Below are positions 16,599 to 25,478 of a DNA stretch of 64,000 nt, in pieces. The stretch's first letter is position 1; each line of letters begins with the position of its first letter. The notes beneath the pieces were generated by a model. The model was not told the origin of the DNA, did no database searches, and saw nothing but the letters and a program-made list of their open reading frames with translations. The stretch covers positions 1-64,000 of the forward strand of contig NZ_JADMLG010000008.1 in NCBI RefSeq assembly GCF_015674855.1. Direction: 5' to 3'. The position numbers and the translations under genes are program-made. The DNA comes from Nocardia bovistercoris (GTDB lineage Bacteria > Actinomycetota > Actinomycetes > Mycobacteriales > Mycobacteriaceae).

Positions 16599-18782
16599 CT
16601 AACCGTTCGTATCACGCGGCAGGCCGAGCACCCGCTCGGCCGCGACGGTGAGCAGGATCTGCTCGGTGCCGCCCGCGATCGACAGACAGCGGGTCAGCAG
16701 GAATTCCTTGATCACATCCGAATCCAGCGCGCCTGCCGGTCCCGCCGAGGTCGCGGCGAATTCCGCGACGTCCTGGCGGTGCCGCACACCGACGAGTTTG
16801 CGCACGCTGCTCAGCGCGGTCGGGTCGCCGCCGGACAGCATCTCCATGACCGCGCGCTGTTCGAGCAGCAGTCCCGAGATGGCCGAGGCTACGAACGCGC
16901 CGAGCTGGTCGGCGGTCAGTTCCGAACCGGGCCCGCTCGCAGGCAGTTTCGCGATGAGCTCCTCGAGTACCGGCCCGATTCCGTTGCCGCCCATGGCTAC
17001 TCGTTCCGCCGACAGCGTGGAGCGGGCGATCTTCCAGCCGTTGTTCACCGCGCCGACCAGACCCTCGTCGGGCACGAACACATCGTCGAGGAAGACCTCG
17101 CTGAAGCGCGCCTCACCGGTGATCTGTACCAGGGGCCGCACGTCGAGGCCCTTGCTGCGCATATCGACCAGGAAGTAGCTGATGCCACGATGTTTCGGCG
17201 CCGAGGGGTCGGTGCGGGCCAGGCAGATGCCCCAGTTGGCGCGGTCGCCGAGCGAGGTCCACACCTTCTGACCGTTGAGGATCCAGCCGCCGTCGACCTT
17301 CTTGGCGGTGGTGCGCAGCGCGGCCAGGTCGGATCCGGCGCCGGGTTCGCTGAACAGCTGGCACCAGACCACCTCCTCGCGCAGCGTCGCCCACGCGAAC
17401 CGGTCGATCTGCTCGGGTGTGCCGTGTTGCAGCAGGGTCGGCACCGCCCAGCCGCCGATGGCGAGGTAGGGGATGGCCAAACCGTTGCGGCGCAATTCCT
17501 CCGAGATGACCAGGCCGGTCATGGGATCGGCGCCGCGCCCGTAGGGGGCTGGCCAGTGCGGCATGACGAGTCCGGCGTCGACGAGCGCGCCCGCGCGCTG
17601 GTCGGCGGGCAGCGCGGCGATCGCCGCCACCTCGTCGGACAGGGCGGCCAGCGTGCCGTCCGCGACGTCGGTGGTGGCCGCGAACACCTGGTCGGCGCCG
17701 GTGGTCCTGCGGTATCCGGCCCTGGTCAGCTCGGTGACCCTGGCGCGCCAGCGCGCGGCTCCGCCGAGCAGCTGGCGCAGCGTGTTCGCGCGGCGCAGGT
17801 AGAAGTGCGCGTCGTGTTCCCAGGTGAAGCCGATGCCGCCGAGCACCTGAATGCAGTCCTTGGCGGTTTCCACGGCGGCGTCTAGCGCGACGGCCGCGGC
17901 GATGGCGGCGGCGATCGGCAGTTCGGCGCCGCCCTCGTCCACCGCGGCGGCGGCGTCGGCGGCGACGGCGCGGATCAGTTCGGTGTTGCACAGCATGCCC
18001 GCGCAGATGTGCTTGACGGCCTGGAAGGAGCCGATCTTGCGCCCGAACTGTTCGCGGACCTTGGCGTATTCGACGGCGGTCTCCAGGCACCAGCCCGCGA
18101 CGCCCGCGAGTTCGGCGGCGACGAGTACCAGGATCAGGTCGGCGACCGCGTGCGGCGCGGTGAAGACGTGTTCGGCGGGCACCGCGACCTCGGCGCAGTG
18201 CACCCGGGCCAGCGGGGTACTCGGGTCGGCCGAGGCGAGTTCTTCGATCCGCAGTCCCGCGACGTCGGGCGGCACCAGGCACCAGCGTGTCCCGGCGGGC
18301 GTGTCGACGGACAAGAGCACGGCCGTGCCGCCCGCGGCGCCGAGCACCGAATCCCAGACGCCAGTGAGCAATATCTCACCGTCGGCGGCGGGTACGCTTG
18401 CCCTCGGCTCGCCGATGAAGTCGAGCGCGATGCCGCACGGCAGGTCCTCGGCGATGGCGCCCCCGGTGACGAGATTCACCACGGCGGTCGAGAGCACCGG
18501 TCCGCCGACCAGGTCGTGGGCGGCCTGTTCGACCAGGACGGCCAGGTCGACGACGGTCGCGCCCGCGCCGCCCGCCGCTTCGTCCACCGCGACGCGGAAG
18601 ATGCCGAGGTCGACCAGGGACGGCCAGTACGAACGCCAGAACGCGGCGTCGCCGCGATCGGTTCGCGCGCCTTCGCCCGGTATCGTCTCGGCCCGCATTG
18701 TTGCAATCGGCCGGGCTGCTCCCGCCCACCCGCGCATCGACTCCTGGACGGCTTTATGCTCGTCAGTGGTGGCGATGGTCAC
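16599..18782 (-). CDS. fadE34: Tandem (fused) acyl-CoA dehydrogenase ChsE3
   Basis: 727 residues, two acyl-CoA dehydrogenase modules in one chain (about 1-360 and 375-727), as in M. tuberculosis Rv3573c. Module 1 carries KVREQFGRKIGSFQAVKH and QVLGGIGFTWEHDAHFYLRR; module 2 carries QLFSEPGAGSDLAALRT, LNGQKVWTSLGDRANW and SIAGGTEQILL. The fused form is equivalent to the heteromeric dehydrogenases of this pathway and acts on the five-carbon side-chain CoA (C24 steroid). Starts at GTG 18782, 35 bases from a perfect KstR box, and is divergent from kstR, the same arrangement as in M. tuberculosis. First gene of the side-chain operon. Confidence 0.94.
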   Translation of the reverse strand: MTIATTDEHKAVQESMRGWAGAARPIATMRAETIPGEGARTDRGDAAFWRSYWPSLVDLGIFRVAVDEAAGGAGATVVDLAVLVEQAAHDLVGGPVLSTAVVNLVTGGAIAEDLPCGIALDFIGEPRASVPAADGEILLTGVWDSVLGAAGGTAVLLSVDTPAGTRWCLVPPDVAGLRIEELASADPSTPLARVHCAEVAVPAEHVFTAPHAVADLILVLVAAELAGVAGWCLETAVEYAKVREQFGRKIGSFQAVKHICAGMLCNTELIRAVAADAAAAVDEGGAELPIAAAIAAAVALDAAVETAKDCIQVLGGIGFTWEHDAHFYLRRANTLRQLLGGAARWRARVTELTRAGYRRTTGADQVFAATTDVADGTLAALSDEVAAIAALPADQRAGALVDAGLVMPHWPAPYGRGADPMTGLVISEELRRNGLAIPYLAIGGWAVPTLLQHGTPEQIDRFAWATLREEVVWCQLFSEPGAGSDLAALRTTAKKVDGGWILNGQKVWTSLGDRANWGICLARTDPSAPKHRGISYFLVDMRSKGLDVRPLVQITGEARFSEVFLDDVFVPDEGLVGAVNNGWKIARSTLSAERVAMGGNGIGPVLEELIAKLPASGPGSELTADQLGAFVASAISGLLLEQRAVMEMLSGGDPTALSSVRKLVGVRHRQDVAEFAATSAGPAGALDSDVIKEFLLTRCLSIAGGTEQILLTVAAERVLGLPRDTNG

Positions 18783-18817
18783 AGTCCGTACCGCCTTTCC
18801 GGCGTGACTCCCACACC

Positions 18818-18831
18818 TAGAACATGTTCTA
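18818..18831. promoter_or_regulatory. KstR operator (perfect consensus)
   Basis: TAGAACATGTTCTA matches TnnAACnnGTTnnA exactly and is a perfect 14-base palindrome. It lies between divergent fadE34 and kstR, so one site can repress both the side-chain operon and the repressor's own gene. Confidence 0.92.
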
Positions 18832-18913
18832 ATATCTGAGCCGGGCGGAAGTCAAGAGAGAGACTCCGCACGCGGTGGCGATCACGCACGAGGTGAAGGG
18901 CGCGGAGGCAACA

Positions 18914-19579
18914 GTGCAACCCGAGAACGAAGGCTCGAAGGATCGACGCGCGTCGAACTCCGCGCGGGCGACCGCGACGGTCACCACACTGAGTGAGGAC
19001 GAACTGAGTTCTTCGGCACAGCGAGAACGGCGCAAGCGAATCCTCGACGCCACTCTGGCGCTCGCCTCCAAGGGCGGATACGACGCGGTGCAGATGCGCG
19101 CGGTGGCGGAACGCGCCGACGTCGCCGTCGGCACCCTCTACCGGTACTTCCCCTCCAAGGTGCATCTGCTGGTCTCGGCGCTCTCGCGCGAATTCGAACA
19201 GATCGAGGGCAAGCGCAAGCCGCTGGCGGGCCAGACCCCGCGCGAGCGCATGCACCTGCTGCTCACCCAGATCACCAGGATGATGCAGCGCGACCCGTTG
19301 CTCACCGAGGCCATGACGAGGGCGTTCATGTTCGCCGACGCCTCGGCCGCCGCCGAGGTCGACCGGGTCGGCAAGGTCATGGACCGGGTCTTCGCCCGCG
19401 CCATGAACGACGGCGAACCCGACGAGCGCCAGCTCGCCATCGCGCGCGTCATCAGCGACGTGTGGCTGTCCAACCTGGTGGCATGGCTGACCAGGCGCGC
19501 CTCGGCCACCGACGTCGCCGAGCGCCTCGAACTGACCGTCGATCTGCTCCTCGGCGACACCGCACGCGGGGATAGCTGA
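18914..19579 (+). CDS. kstR: TetR-family repressor of cholesterol catabolism
   Basis: 221 residues from GTG 18914, chosen because GGAGG lies five bases upstream; an in-frame GTG at 18875 would add 13 residues. The TetR N-terminal HTH is ALASKGGYDAVQMRAVAERA then DVAVGTLYRYFPSKVHLLVS. The ligand domain keeps RDPLLTEAMTRAFMFADASA and the near-invariant RVISDVWLSNL and WLTRRASATDVAERLEL, characteristic of KstR. It represses steroid genes until a steroid CoA thioester binds (known). The disordered N-terminal tail (about 40 residues, Ser/Ala/Glu-rich) is longer than the core needs. Confidence 0.96.
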   Translation: MQPENEGSKDRRASNSARATATVTTLSEDELSSSAQRERRKRILDATLALASKGGYDAVQMRAVAERADVAVGTLYRYFPSKVHLLVSALSREFEQIEGKRKPLAGQTPRERMHLLLTQITRMMQRDPLLTEAMTRAFMFADASAAAEVDRVGKVMDRVFARAMNDGEPDERQLAIARVISDVWLSNLVAWLTRRASATDVAERLELTVDLLLGDTARGDS

Positions 19580-19594
19580 GGACTCTCGCTCGAT

Positions 19595-19621
19595 CGGCCG
19601 GGCGAACCGACCGCCCGGCCG
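19595..19621 (+). terminator. Hairpin terminator after kstR
   Basis: Arms CGGCCGGGCG / CGCCCGGCCG (10 bp, perfect) with loop AACCGAC, 15 bases after the kstR stop. No T tract, as is common in high-GC actinobacteria. Confidence 0.6.
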
Positions 19622-19966
19622 GCGCGCGCACGGCCGCCAACGGAGCTACCGTTGTATTCATGCCGCGCTCGTCCGCGGTCGCCGTGCCCGCACCGAACCC
19701 CGATGTCCGGCAAAGCGACTCATCCCAGGCGCGTTCGCCGTGGCGCTCGTGCGCCCCGGCAGCGCCACTCGTGATCGTCTCGCGACACGAGTCGCTCCCG
19801 TCGGCGCAAGGGTTACCCGCCGGTTACCCACGTGTTAACTGGGCAAATCCACGTCACCCGTTCGCATTTGTGCGCACGGGGCCGTGCGCGCTGCGGTGCG
19901 GCGAATTCAACACAGTATTGTTTTGCCCGCCCATGGAAAAACTCCTCCGATCACTAGGTTGGATGT
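19622..19966. other. Intergenic region kstR / otsB fusion with a direct repeat
   Basis: 345 bases, no convincing gene. Two copies of GGTTACCC (19811-19818 and 19822-19829) are spaced by 11 bases and followed by TGTTAACT; this could be a regulator site for the trehalose gene. The segment 19900-19960 is AT-richer and probably holds the promoter. Confidence 0.4.
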
Positions 19967-22537
19967 GTGAGCGCACAGGATCTGCCAAAGGAACTTCGCC
20001 GTGCATTGTCGACGATCGCACGCGAGCCACGCCTGTTGGTCGCCTCGGATTACGACGGGACGTTGGCGCCCATCGTCTCCGACCCGACGAAGGCTTATCC
20101 CCACCGGGAATCGGTGAGCGCTTTACGCGCGCTCGCCGGTCTCACCGGAACCACCGCGGCGGTCATCTCCGGCCGCGCGCTGCGGGATCTCGCCGCCCTT
20201 TCCCGATTGCCGGTCGAGGTACAACTCATCGGTAGCCACGGCTCGGAATTCGACGTCGGCTTCGTCCACGCGATCGACAACGATGCCAAGAAGTTGCTGA
20301 ACGAGGTGCAGACCGCGCTGACAAAGATCGCGACGGACAATCCCGGTGTCTCGGTCGAGGTCAAGCCCGCCAGCGTCGCGCTACACGTGCGCAACGCGAG
20401 CCCCGAAATCGGCTTACGCGCACTGAAATCCGCGCGCGGCGGCCCGGCGAGCTGGGTTGGGGTCCAGGTCACCGAGGGCAAGGCAGTCATCGAATTGGCG
20501 GTCATCCCCACCGACAAGGGCACCGCCCTCGACACCATCCGCCATCAGGAGGGCGCCACCGCGGCGGTGTTCTTCGGCGACGACGTCACCGACGAGAAGG
20601 CGTTCCGGGTGCTGTCGGGCCCCGACCTCGGCATCAAGGTCGGCAGCGGCGACAGCCTCGCGAGATTCCGGGTGGATGCCACCGAGGACGTCGCGCGCGC
20701 GCTGGCCTACCTGCTCGAGGAGCGGCGCACCTGGCTCGCGGGCGCGAGCGCGCCCCGCATCGAGCGGCTGACCATGCTGTCGAGTCCGCGTTCGGTGGCC
20801 CTGCTCACCCCCGACGCCACCGTCACCTGGTTCTGCCACCCCGAACCCGATTCGGCGGCGGTCTTCGCCCACCTGCTCGGCGGCCCGCAGGCGGGCCACT
20901 TCACGATCGCGCCGGAACGGCCGGGCCTTCCGCTGTCGCAGCGCTATGTCGACGGCACCATGACCGTCGAAACCCGTTGGGCCAGCCTGCAAGTGGTCGA
21001 CTACCTGCCGCACGACGTGGCGCCGAGCCGCACCGACCTCACCCGCGTCATCACCGGTGACGCCAAGGCCGTGGTCACCTTCGCGCCGCGACCGGAATTC
21101 GGTCAGGTGCCGGTGAGCATCGAAGCCGATCAGGACGGACTTCGGGTGCGCGGCACCAACGATCCGACCGTGCTGCGCTCCCCCGGCGTGCTGTGGCAGA
21201 TCGAGACCGACGGCACCCACGACGTCGCACGCGCGGTCGTCGACCCGGCGCGGGGGCCGATCGTGCTGGAACTGCGCTGTGGCACACAAGATCTCGGCCC
21301 CGCCGAGATCTCGGAGACAGAGCGCCGCCACACCGCGGAGAACTACTGGTCGCGGTGGGCCTCCGGACTCGCGTTGCCGCCGCTCAAACCGGATCTCATG
21401 AAGCGCTCGGCGCTGACGCTGCGCGGGCTGGTGCACGCGCCGTCCGGGTCCATCCTCGCGGCGGCCACCACCTCGCTGCCCGAGGACATCGGCGGCGTGC
21501 GCAACTGGGACTACCGCTACTGCTGGCTGCGCGACGCGTCGCTGACCGCGCAGGCGCTGGTGAACCTCGGCTCCCTCGACGAGGCCGAGGCGTTCCTGGT
21601 CTGGGTGCACCGGGTGCTGGAGACGCTGCCGGGTCCGGAGCGGCTGCATCCGCTCTACACCCTGTACGGGGAGACGCTGCCGCCCGAGGCCGTCATCGAC
21701 CAGCTGCCCGGTTACGCCGGGTCGCGGCCGGTGCGCGTCGGCAACGCCGCCAACATGCAGGTGCAGTTGGACGTGTTCGGCCCCATCGTCGACCTCATCG
21801 CGACCCTGGCCCACGCCCGCGAGCACAAGGGCGTCACCGCGCCGGAGCAGATCCTGCCGGACGCGGACTGGGAGCTGGTGCGCGCCATGGTGTCGGCGGT
21901 GCAGCGGCGCTGGACCGAACCGGATCACGGCATCTGGGAGATCCGCGGCAATCCGCGCCACCACGTGTACTCGAAGGTGATGGGCTGGCTGACGGTGGAC
22001 CGGGCGCTCACCCTGGCCCGCAAGTACGGCCGCGAAGTCGATCCGGCGTGGAACGCGTTGCGCGAGATCATTTCCGAGGAGGTCAAGGCCAAGGGCTGGA
22101 ACGACGAGGTGCAGTCCTACACCGCGGCCTACGACGGCACCGACCTGGACGCGGCGACCCTGCACATCGGCCTGAGCGGACTCATCGACCCGTCCGATCC
22201 GCGCTTCGCGGCGACCGTGGTCGCCACCGAGGCCGAACTGCGCAGCGGCTCGACCGTGTACCGGTACCACCACGACGACGGCCTGCCCGGCGGCGAGGGC
22301 GGATTCCACCTGTGCGCGGCCTGGCTGGTCGAGGCGTACCTGCTCATCGGCAAGCGTTCCGACGCCGAGGCGCTGTTCGCCCAACTGGTCGCGGCGGCGG
22401 GTCCGACCGGACTGCTCAGCGAGGAGTACGACCCGGTCGCCGAACGCTCGCTCGGCAACCATCCGCAGGCTTACAGCCACCTCGGGCTGCTGCGGTGCGC
22501 GCAGTTGCTCGGGCAGCCCGCGGAGGCCCTGGTCTGA
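19967..22537 (+). CDS. otsB: Trehalose-6-phosphate phosphatase fused to GH15 glucoamylase/trehalase
   Basis: 856 residues, two enzymes in one chain. Residues 1-255 are a HAD-type trehalose-phosphatase: DYDGTLAP (nucleophile D28, acid/base D30), VISGRALRDL, and FFGDDVTDEKAF (about 202-213). From about residue 265 it is a glycoside hydrolase family 15 protein of the actinobacterial trehalase/glucoamylase group: GGVRNWDYRYCWLRDASL, HVYSKVMGWLTVDRA, and GLLSEEYDP, which carries a likely catalytic carboxylate. Both active sites look complete. GTG 19967 is the start. No otsA is adjacent. The combination would make trehalose and could then hydrolyse trehalose or another alpha-glucoside; real substrates of the GH15 half are uncertain. 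Confidence 0.9.
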   Translation: MSAQDLPKELRRALSTIAREPRLLVASDYDGTLAPIVSDPTKAYPHRESVSALRALAGLTGTTAAVISGRALRDLAALSRLPVEVQLIGSHGSEFDVGFVHAIDNDAKKLLNEVQTALTKIATDNPGVSVEVKPASVALHVRNASPEIGLRALKSARGGPASWVGVQVTEGKAVIELAVIPTDKGTALDTIRHQEGATAAVFFGDDVTDEKAFRVLSGPDLGIKVGSGDSLARFRVDATEDVARALAYLLEERRTWLAGASAPRIERLTMLSSPRSVALLTPDATVTWFCHPEPDSAAVFAHLLGGPQAGHFTIAPERPGLPLSQRYVDGTMTVETRWASLQVVDYLPHDVAPSRTDLTRVITGDAKAVVTFAPRPEFGQVPVSIEADQDGLRVRGTNDPTVLRSPGVLWQIETDGTHDVARAVVDPARGPIVLELRCGTQDLGPAEISETERRHTAENYWSRWASGLALPPLKPDLMKRSALTLRGLVHAPSGSILAAATTSLPEDIGGVRNWDYRYCWLRDASLTAQALVNLGSLDEAEAFLVWVHRVLETLPGPERLHPLYTLYGETLPPEAVIDQLPGYAGSRPVRVGNAANMQVQLDVFGPIVDLIATLAHAREHKGVTAPEQILPDADWELVRAMVSAVQRRWTEPDHGIWEIRGNPRHHVYSKVMGWLTVDRALTLARKYGREVDPAWNALREIISEEVKAKGWNDEVQSYTAAYDGTDLDAATLHIGLSGLIDPSDPRFAATVVATEAELRSGSTVYRYHHDDGLPGGEGGFHLCAAWLVEAYLLIGKRSDAEALFAQLVAAAGPTGLLSEEYDPVAERSLGNHPQAYSHLGLLRCAQLLGQPAEALV

Positions 22538-22562
22538 GGTCCGACCCGGTCTGACAGCCCAC

Positions 22563-22599
22563 GCGAACGCCGCGTCCGATGATCGGGCGCGGCGTTCGC
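22563..22599 (+). terminator. Long hairpin terminator after the otsB fusion
   Basis: Arms GCGAACGCCGCG / CGCGGCGTTCGC (12 bp, perfect), extended by a T:G pair and an inner CCGAT/ATCGG, i.e. about 18 pairs around a one-base loop. Lies 26 bases after the stop; no T run. Confidence 0.7.
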
Positions 22600-22694
22600 C
22601 GTTCGTTCACTGCCCTGGACGGCGGGCGCTGGTTCGGCAGAGTTCGGGCGGCAGTCGGGCGGTTCTCGAGTTGCGCGGTGCTGATAAAGTTAAA

Positions 22695-22709
22695 CGGTAA
22701 CGATTTCCA
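22695..22709. promoter_or_regulatory. Candidate Zur-type metal box
   Basis: CGGTAACGATTTCCA (reverse complement TGGAAATCGTTACCG) resembles actinobacterial Zur boxes (TGAAAATGATTTTCA type) with about 9 of 15 positions shared. It is 76 bases upstream of a zinc/manganese-type binding lipoprotein, where such an operator is expected. Confidence 0.45.
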
Positions 22710-22785
22710 TTACGATCAAGAACGCCACGGACCCGCCGGGGTTCCCGGCGCTCCACGATCGACGCACCGCCAGGAGTGACCGCGC

Positions 22786-23667
22786 GTGAGTAGCCGCATC
22801 GCCATGAAGTTCGCAGGCATCGCCGTGGGAGTCGCCACCGTCGCGGCACTCACCGCGTGCGGCGGCGCCGACGAATCCGGCAAGCCGACCGTGGTCGCCT
22901 CGACCAACGTCTGGGGCGATATCGCCACCGCCGTCGCGGGCTCCGACGCCACCGTCACCTCGATCATCACCGACCCCGCCGCCGACCCGCACTCCCACGA
23001 GACCTCCGCCGTGGAATCCGCGCGGATCAGCGACGCCGACCTGATCGTGCTCAACGGCGGCGGCTACGACGAATTCATCGAGAAGGCCATCCAAGGCAAG
23101 GACAAACGCACCGTGGACGCCTTCGCCGCCCGCGCCGACACCGCCGACGACAACGAACACCTCTGGTACGACCTGCCGACCGTCACCGCCGTCGCGAACC
23201 GCATCGCCGCCGCGCTCGGCGAAGTCGACGCCGCCAACGCCGCGGGCTACACCGAACGCGCCGCCGCCTTCACCGCGCGCCTGTCCGGCATCTCCGCCGT
23301 CACCGCCGGGATCGCCGCCGAACACCCGCGCGTGCCCGTCCTACAGACCGAACCGCTCGCCCACTACCTGCTGCGCGCCGCGGCCGCCGACGACCGGACC
23401 CCGCACGAATTCCAGGAGGCCATCGAGCAGGAGACCGACCCGTCGCCCGCCGCCGTCGCCGCCACCCGCGACCTGCTCACCGGAAAACAGGTGCGCGCCA
23501 TGGTCTACAACGTGCAGACCGAGGACAAGATCACCCGTGACCTGCGCGACATCGCCCGCGCCAACGGCATCACGGTGGTCGAGGTGACCGAAACCCTGCC
23601 GAAGGGCCTCGATTACATTCAGTGGCAGACCGCGAACGCCGAGGCGCTTGCCTCCGCGCTGAAGTAG
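22786..23667 (+). CDS. Metal ABC transporter substrate-binding lipoprotein (ZnuA/cluster 9 type)
   Basis: 293 residues. Signal peptide with lipobox LTAC (Cys about 25), then a cluster-9 binding protein: VVASTNVWGDIA, DPHSHETSAVESARISDADL with metal-ligand histidine, a second His in NEHLWYDLPTV, and TLPKGLDYIQWQ at the C-terminus. There is no long His-rich loop, which leaves Zn or Mn possible; the Zur-like box upstream favours zinc. AGGAG is 9 bases before GTG 22786. First of three genes (binding protein, ATPase, permease) with a 6-base gap and then a 4-base overlap. Confidence 0.88.
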   Translation: MSSRIAMKFAGIAVGVATVAALTACGGADESGKPTVVASTNVWGDIATAVAGSDATVTSIITDPAADPHSHETSAVESARISDADLIVLNGGGYDEFIEKAIQGKDKRTVDAFAARADTADDNEHLWYDLPTVTAVANRIAAALGEVDAANAAGYTERAAAFTARLSGISAVTAGIAAEHPRVPVLQTEPLAHYLLRAAAADDRTPHEFQEAIEQETDPSPAAVAATRDLLTGKQVRAMVYNVQTEDKITRDLRDIARANGITVVEVTETLPKGLDYIQWQTANAEALASALK

Positions 23668-23673
23668 CCGACC

Positions 23674-24573
23674 ATGACCGAGGGAGCAGCGCTGACCGAA
23701 CACACCGAACGGGTGGAACGGCGGCACGCGAGCACGGGCGGCACGGCCGCGGTTCGGCTCGACGCCGCGCGACTGCGCTTCGGCGACCGCACGCTCTGGG
23801 ATGGCCTCGACCTCGAGGTCGCGCCCGGCGAATTCGTCGCCGTACTCGGGCCCAACGGCTCCGGGAAGACCTCCCTGCTCAAAGTGCTGCTCGGACAGCT
23901 CGCCCTCACCTCGGGCAGCGCGTCCGTCGCCGGCGTGCCCGCGCGCACCGGACATCCCGGCATCGGCTATGTGCCGCAACAGAAGACCATCGACGCGGGC
24001 GTCCAGTTGCGCGGCGTCGACCTGGTCGGGCTCGGCGTCGACGGCCACCGCTGGGGGCTCGGACTGCGCGGGCGCGGCGAACGCAAACGCAAGATCGCCG
24101 CCGCCGTCGCCGACGTCGGCGCGCGCGACTTCGCGCACAAACCGCTGGAGGCCATGTCCGGCGGCGAACAGCAGCGGCTGCGGGTGGCCCAGGCGCTGGT
24201 CGGCGACCCCTCGGTGCTGCTCTGCGACGAACCGCTGCTGAGCCTCGACCTCGCCAACCAGCGGCTGGTCTCGGAGCTGATCGACCGCCGCAGGCGCGCG
24301 CACGGCACCGCGGTGCTGTTCGTCACCCACGAGATCAATCCGATTCTGCCGCTGGTGGATCGAGTGCTCTACCTGGTCGACGGCAAGTTCAGGATCGGCA
24401 GGCCCGACGAGGTGATGACCTCCGAGGTGCTCTCCGAGCTGTACCGCACCGAGGTCGACGTGCTGCGGGTGCGCGGGCGGCTCGTGGTCGTCGGCACCGG
24501 CGACGCCATGGACGCGCTCGGCGCCGCGGGCGCGGGCCACCACCTGCCCGCGACGAACGGTGCGCACGCGTGA
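23674..24573 (+). CDS. Metal ABC transporter ATPase
   Basis: 299 residues. Walker A LGPNGSGKTSLLK, signature MSGGEQQRLRVAQAL, Walker B VLLCDEPLLSLDLANQ and the switch histidine in LFVTHEINPILP. An N-terminal extension of about 20 polar residues precedes the core; a later start is possible. Couples to the overlapping permease gene (GTGA) and the upstream lipoprotein. Confidence 0.9.
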   Translation: MTEGAALTEHTERVERRHASTGGTAAVRLDAARLRFGDRTLWDGLDLEVAPGEFVAVLGPNGSGKTSLLKVLLGQLALTSGSASVAGVPARTGHPGIGYVPQQKTIDAGVQLRGVDLVGLGVDGHRWGLGLRGRGERKRKIAAAVADVGARDFAHKPLEAMSGGEQQRLRVAQALVGDPSVLLCDEPLLSLDLANQRLVSELIDRRRRAHGTAVLFVTHEINPILPLVDRVLYLVDGKFRIGRPDEVMTSEVLSELYRTEVDVLRVRGRLVVVGTGDAMDALGAAGAGHHLPATNGAHA

Positions 24574-25433
24574 TCGACCGCCTCTCCGACGTCCTCGCGA
24601 AGGTCACCGACTTCGCCACCACCGCCGACCTGCTCTCCTACGATTTCGTGCAGCAGGCCATCCTGGCGGCCGCACTGCTCGGCCTGCTCGCGGGCGCCAT
24701 CGGGCCGCTCATCATCAGCAGGCAGATGTCGTTCGCCGTGCACGGCACCAGCGAACTGTCGCTGACCGGCGCGGCGGCCGCACTACTCGCGGGCATCGGC
24801 GTCGGACTCGGCGCGATCATCGGCTCGGTCGTCGCGGCCGTACTCTTCGGGGTGCTGGGAACCAAAGCGCGGGAACGTGATTCGGTGATCGCGGTGGTGC
24901 TGTCCTTCGGCCTCGGGCTCTCGGTGCTCTTCCTGTGGCTCGGCCCCGAACGCGCCGGGTCGAAATTCTCGCTGCTCACCGGTCAGGTGGTCAGCGTCGG
25001 CTACGACGGACTCGCGCTGCTCGCCGTCTGCACCGTCCTGGTGCTGGCCACCCTCGCCGTGGTCTACCGGCCGCTGCTGTTCGCCAGTTCCGATCCCGAG
25101 GTCGCGGTGGCGCGCGGGGTCCCGGTGCGGGCGCTGTCCATCGTGTTCGCGGTCATGCTCGGCATCACCGCCGCCTTCGGCGTCCAGATCGTCGGCGCGC
25201 TGCTGGTACTCGCACTGCTCATCACCCCCGCCGCGGCCGCCGCGCAACTCACCGCGAACCCGGTGCGCGCCACGGTCCTCGCCGTGATCTTCGCCGAGAT
25301 CGCCGCGGTCGGCGGCATCATCCTCTCCCTCGCCCCCGGCGTCCCCGTCTCGACCTTCGTCACGACCCTGTCCTTCACCATCTACCTGGTGTGCCGCCTG
25401 ATAGGCGCACGCCGACGCAGCCTCGCCTCCTGA
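24570..25433 (+). CDS. Metal ABC transporter permease
   Basis: 287 residues from GTG 24570, overlapping the ATPase stop by four bases; the open frame upstream is a shadow. ABC-3 family integral membrane protein with about eight hydrophobic helices. Characteristic segments are FVQQAILAAALLGLLAGAIG, SRQMSFAVHGTSELSLTGAA and VVGALLVLALLITPAAAA-like VGALLVLALLITPAAAA near residue 205. Delivers Zn or Mn inward with the two upstream products. Confidence 0.9.
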   Translation: MIDRLSDVLAKVTDFATTADLLSYDFVQQAILAAALLGLLAGAIGPLIISRQMSFAVHGTSELSLTGAAAALLAGIGVGLGAIIGSVVAAVLFGVLGTKARERDSVIAVVLSFGLGLSVLFLWLGPERAGSKFSLLTGQVVSVGYDGLALLAVCTVLVLATLAVVYRPLLFASSDPEVAVARGVPVRALSIVFAVMLGITAAFGVQIVGALLVLALLITPAAAAAQLTANPVRATVLAVIFAEIAAVGGIILSLAPGVPVSTFVTTLSFTIYLVCRLIGARRRSLAS

Positions 25434-25478
25434 CAAGGATTCGGATCACAACGAGACGCAGCAGGTTCGAAACGTGCT

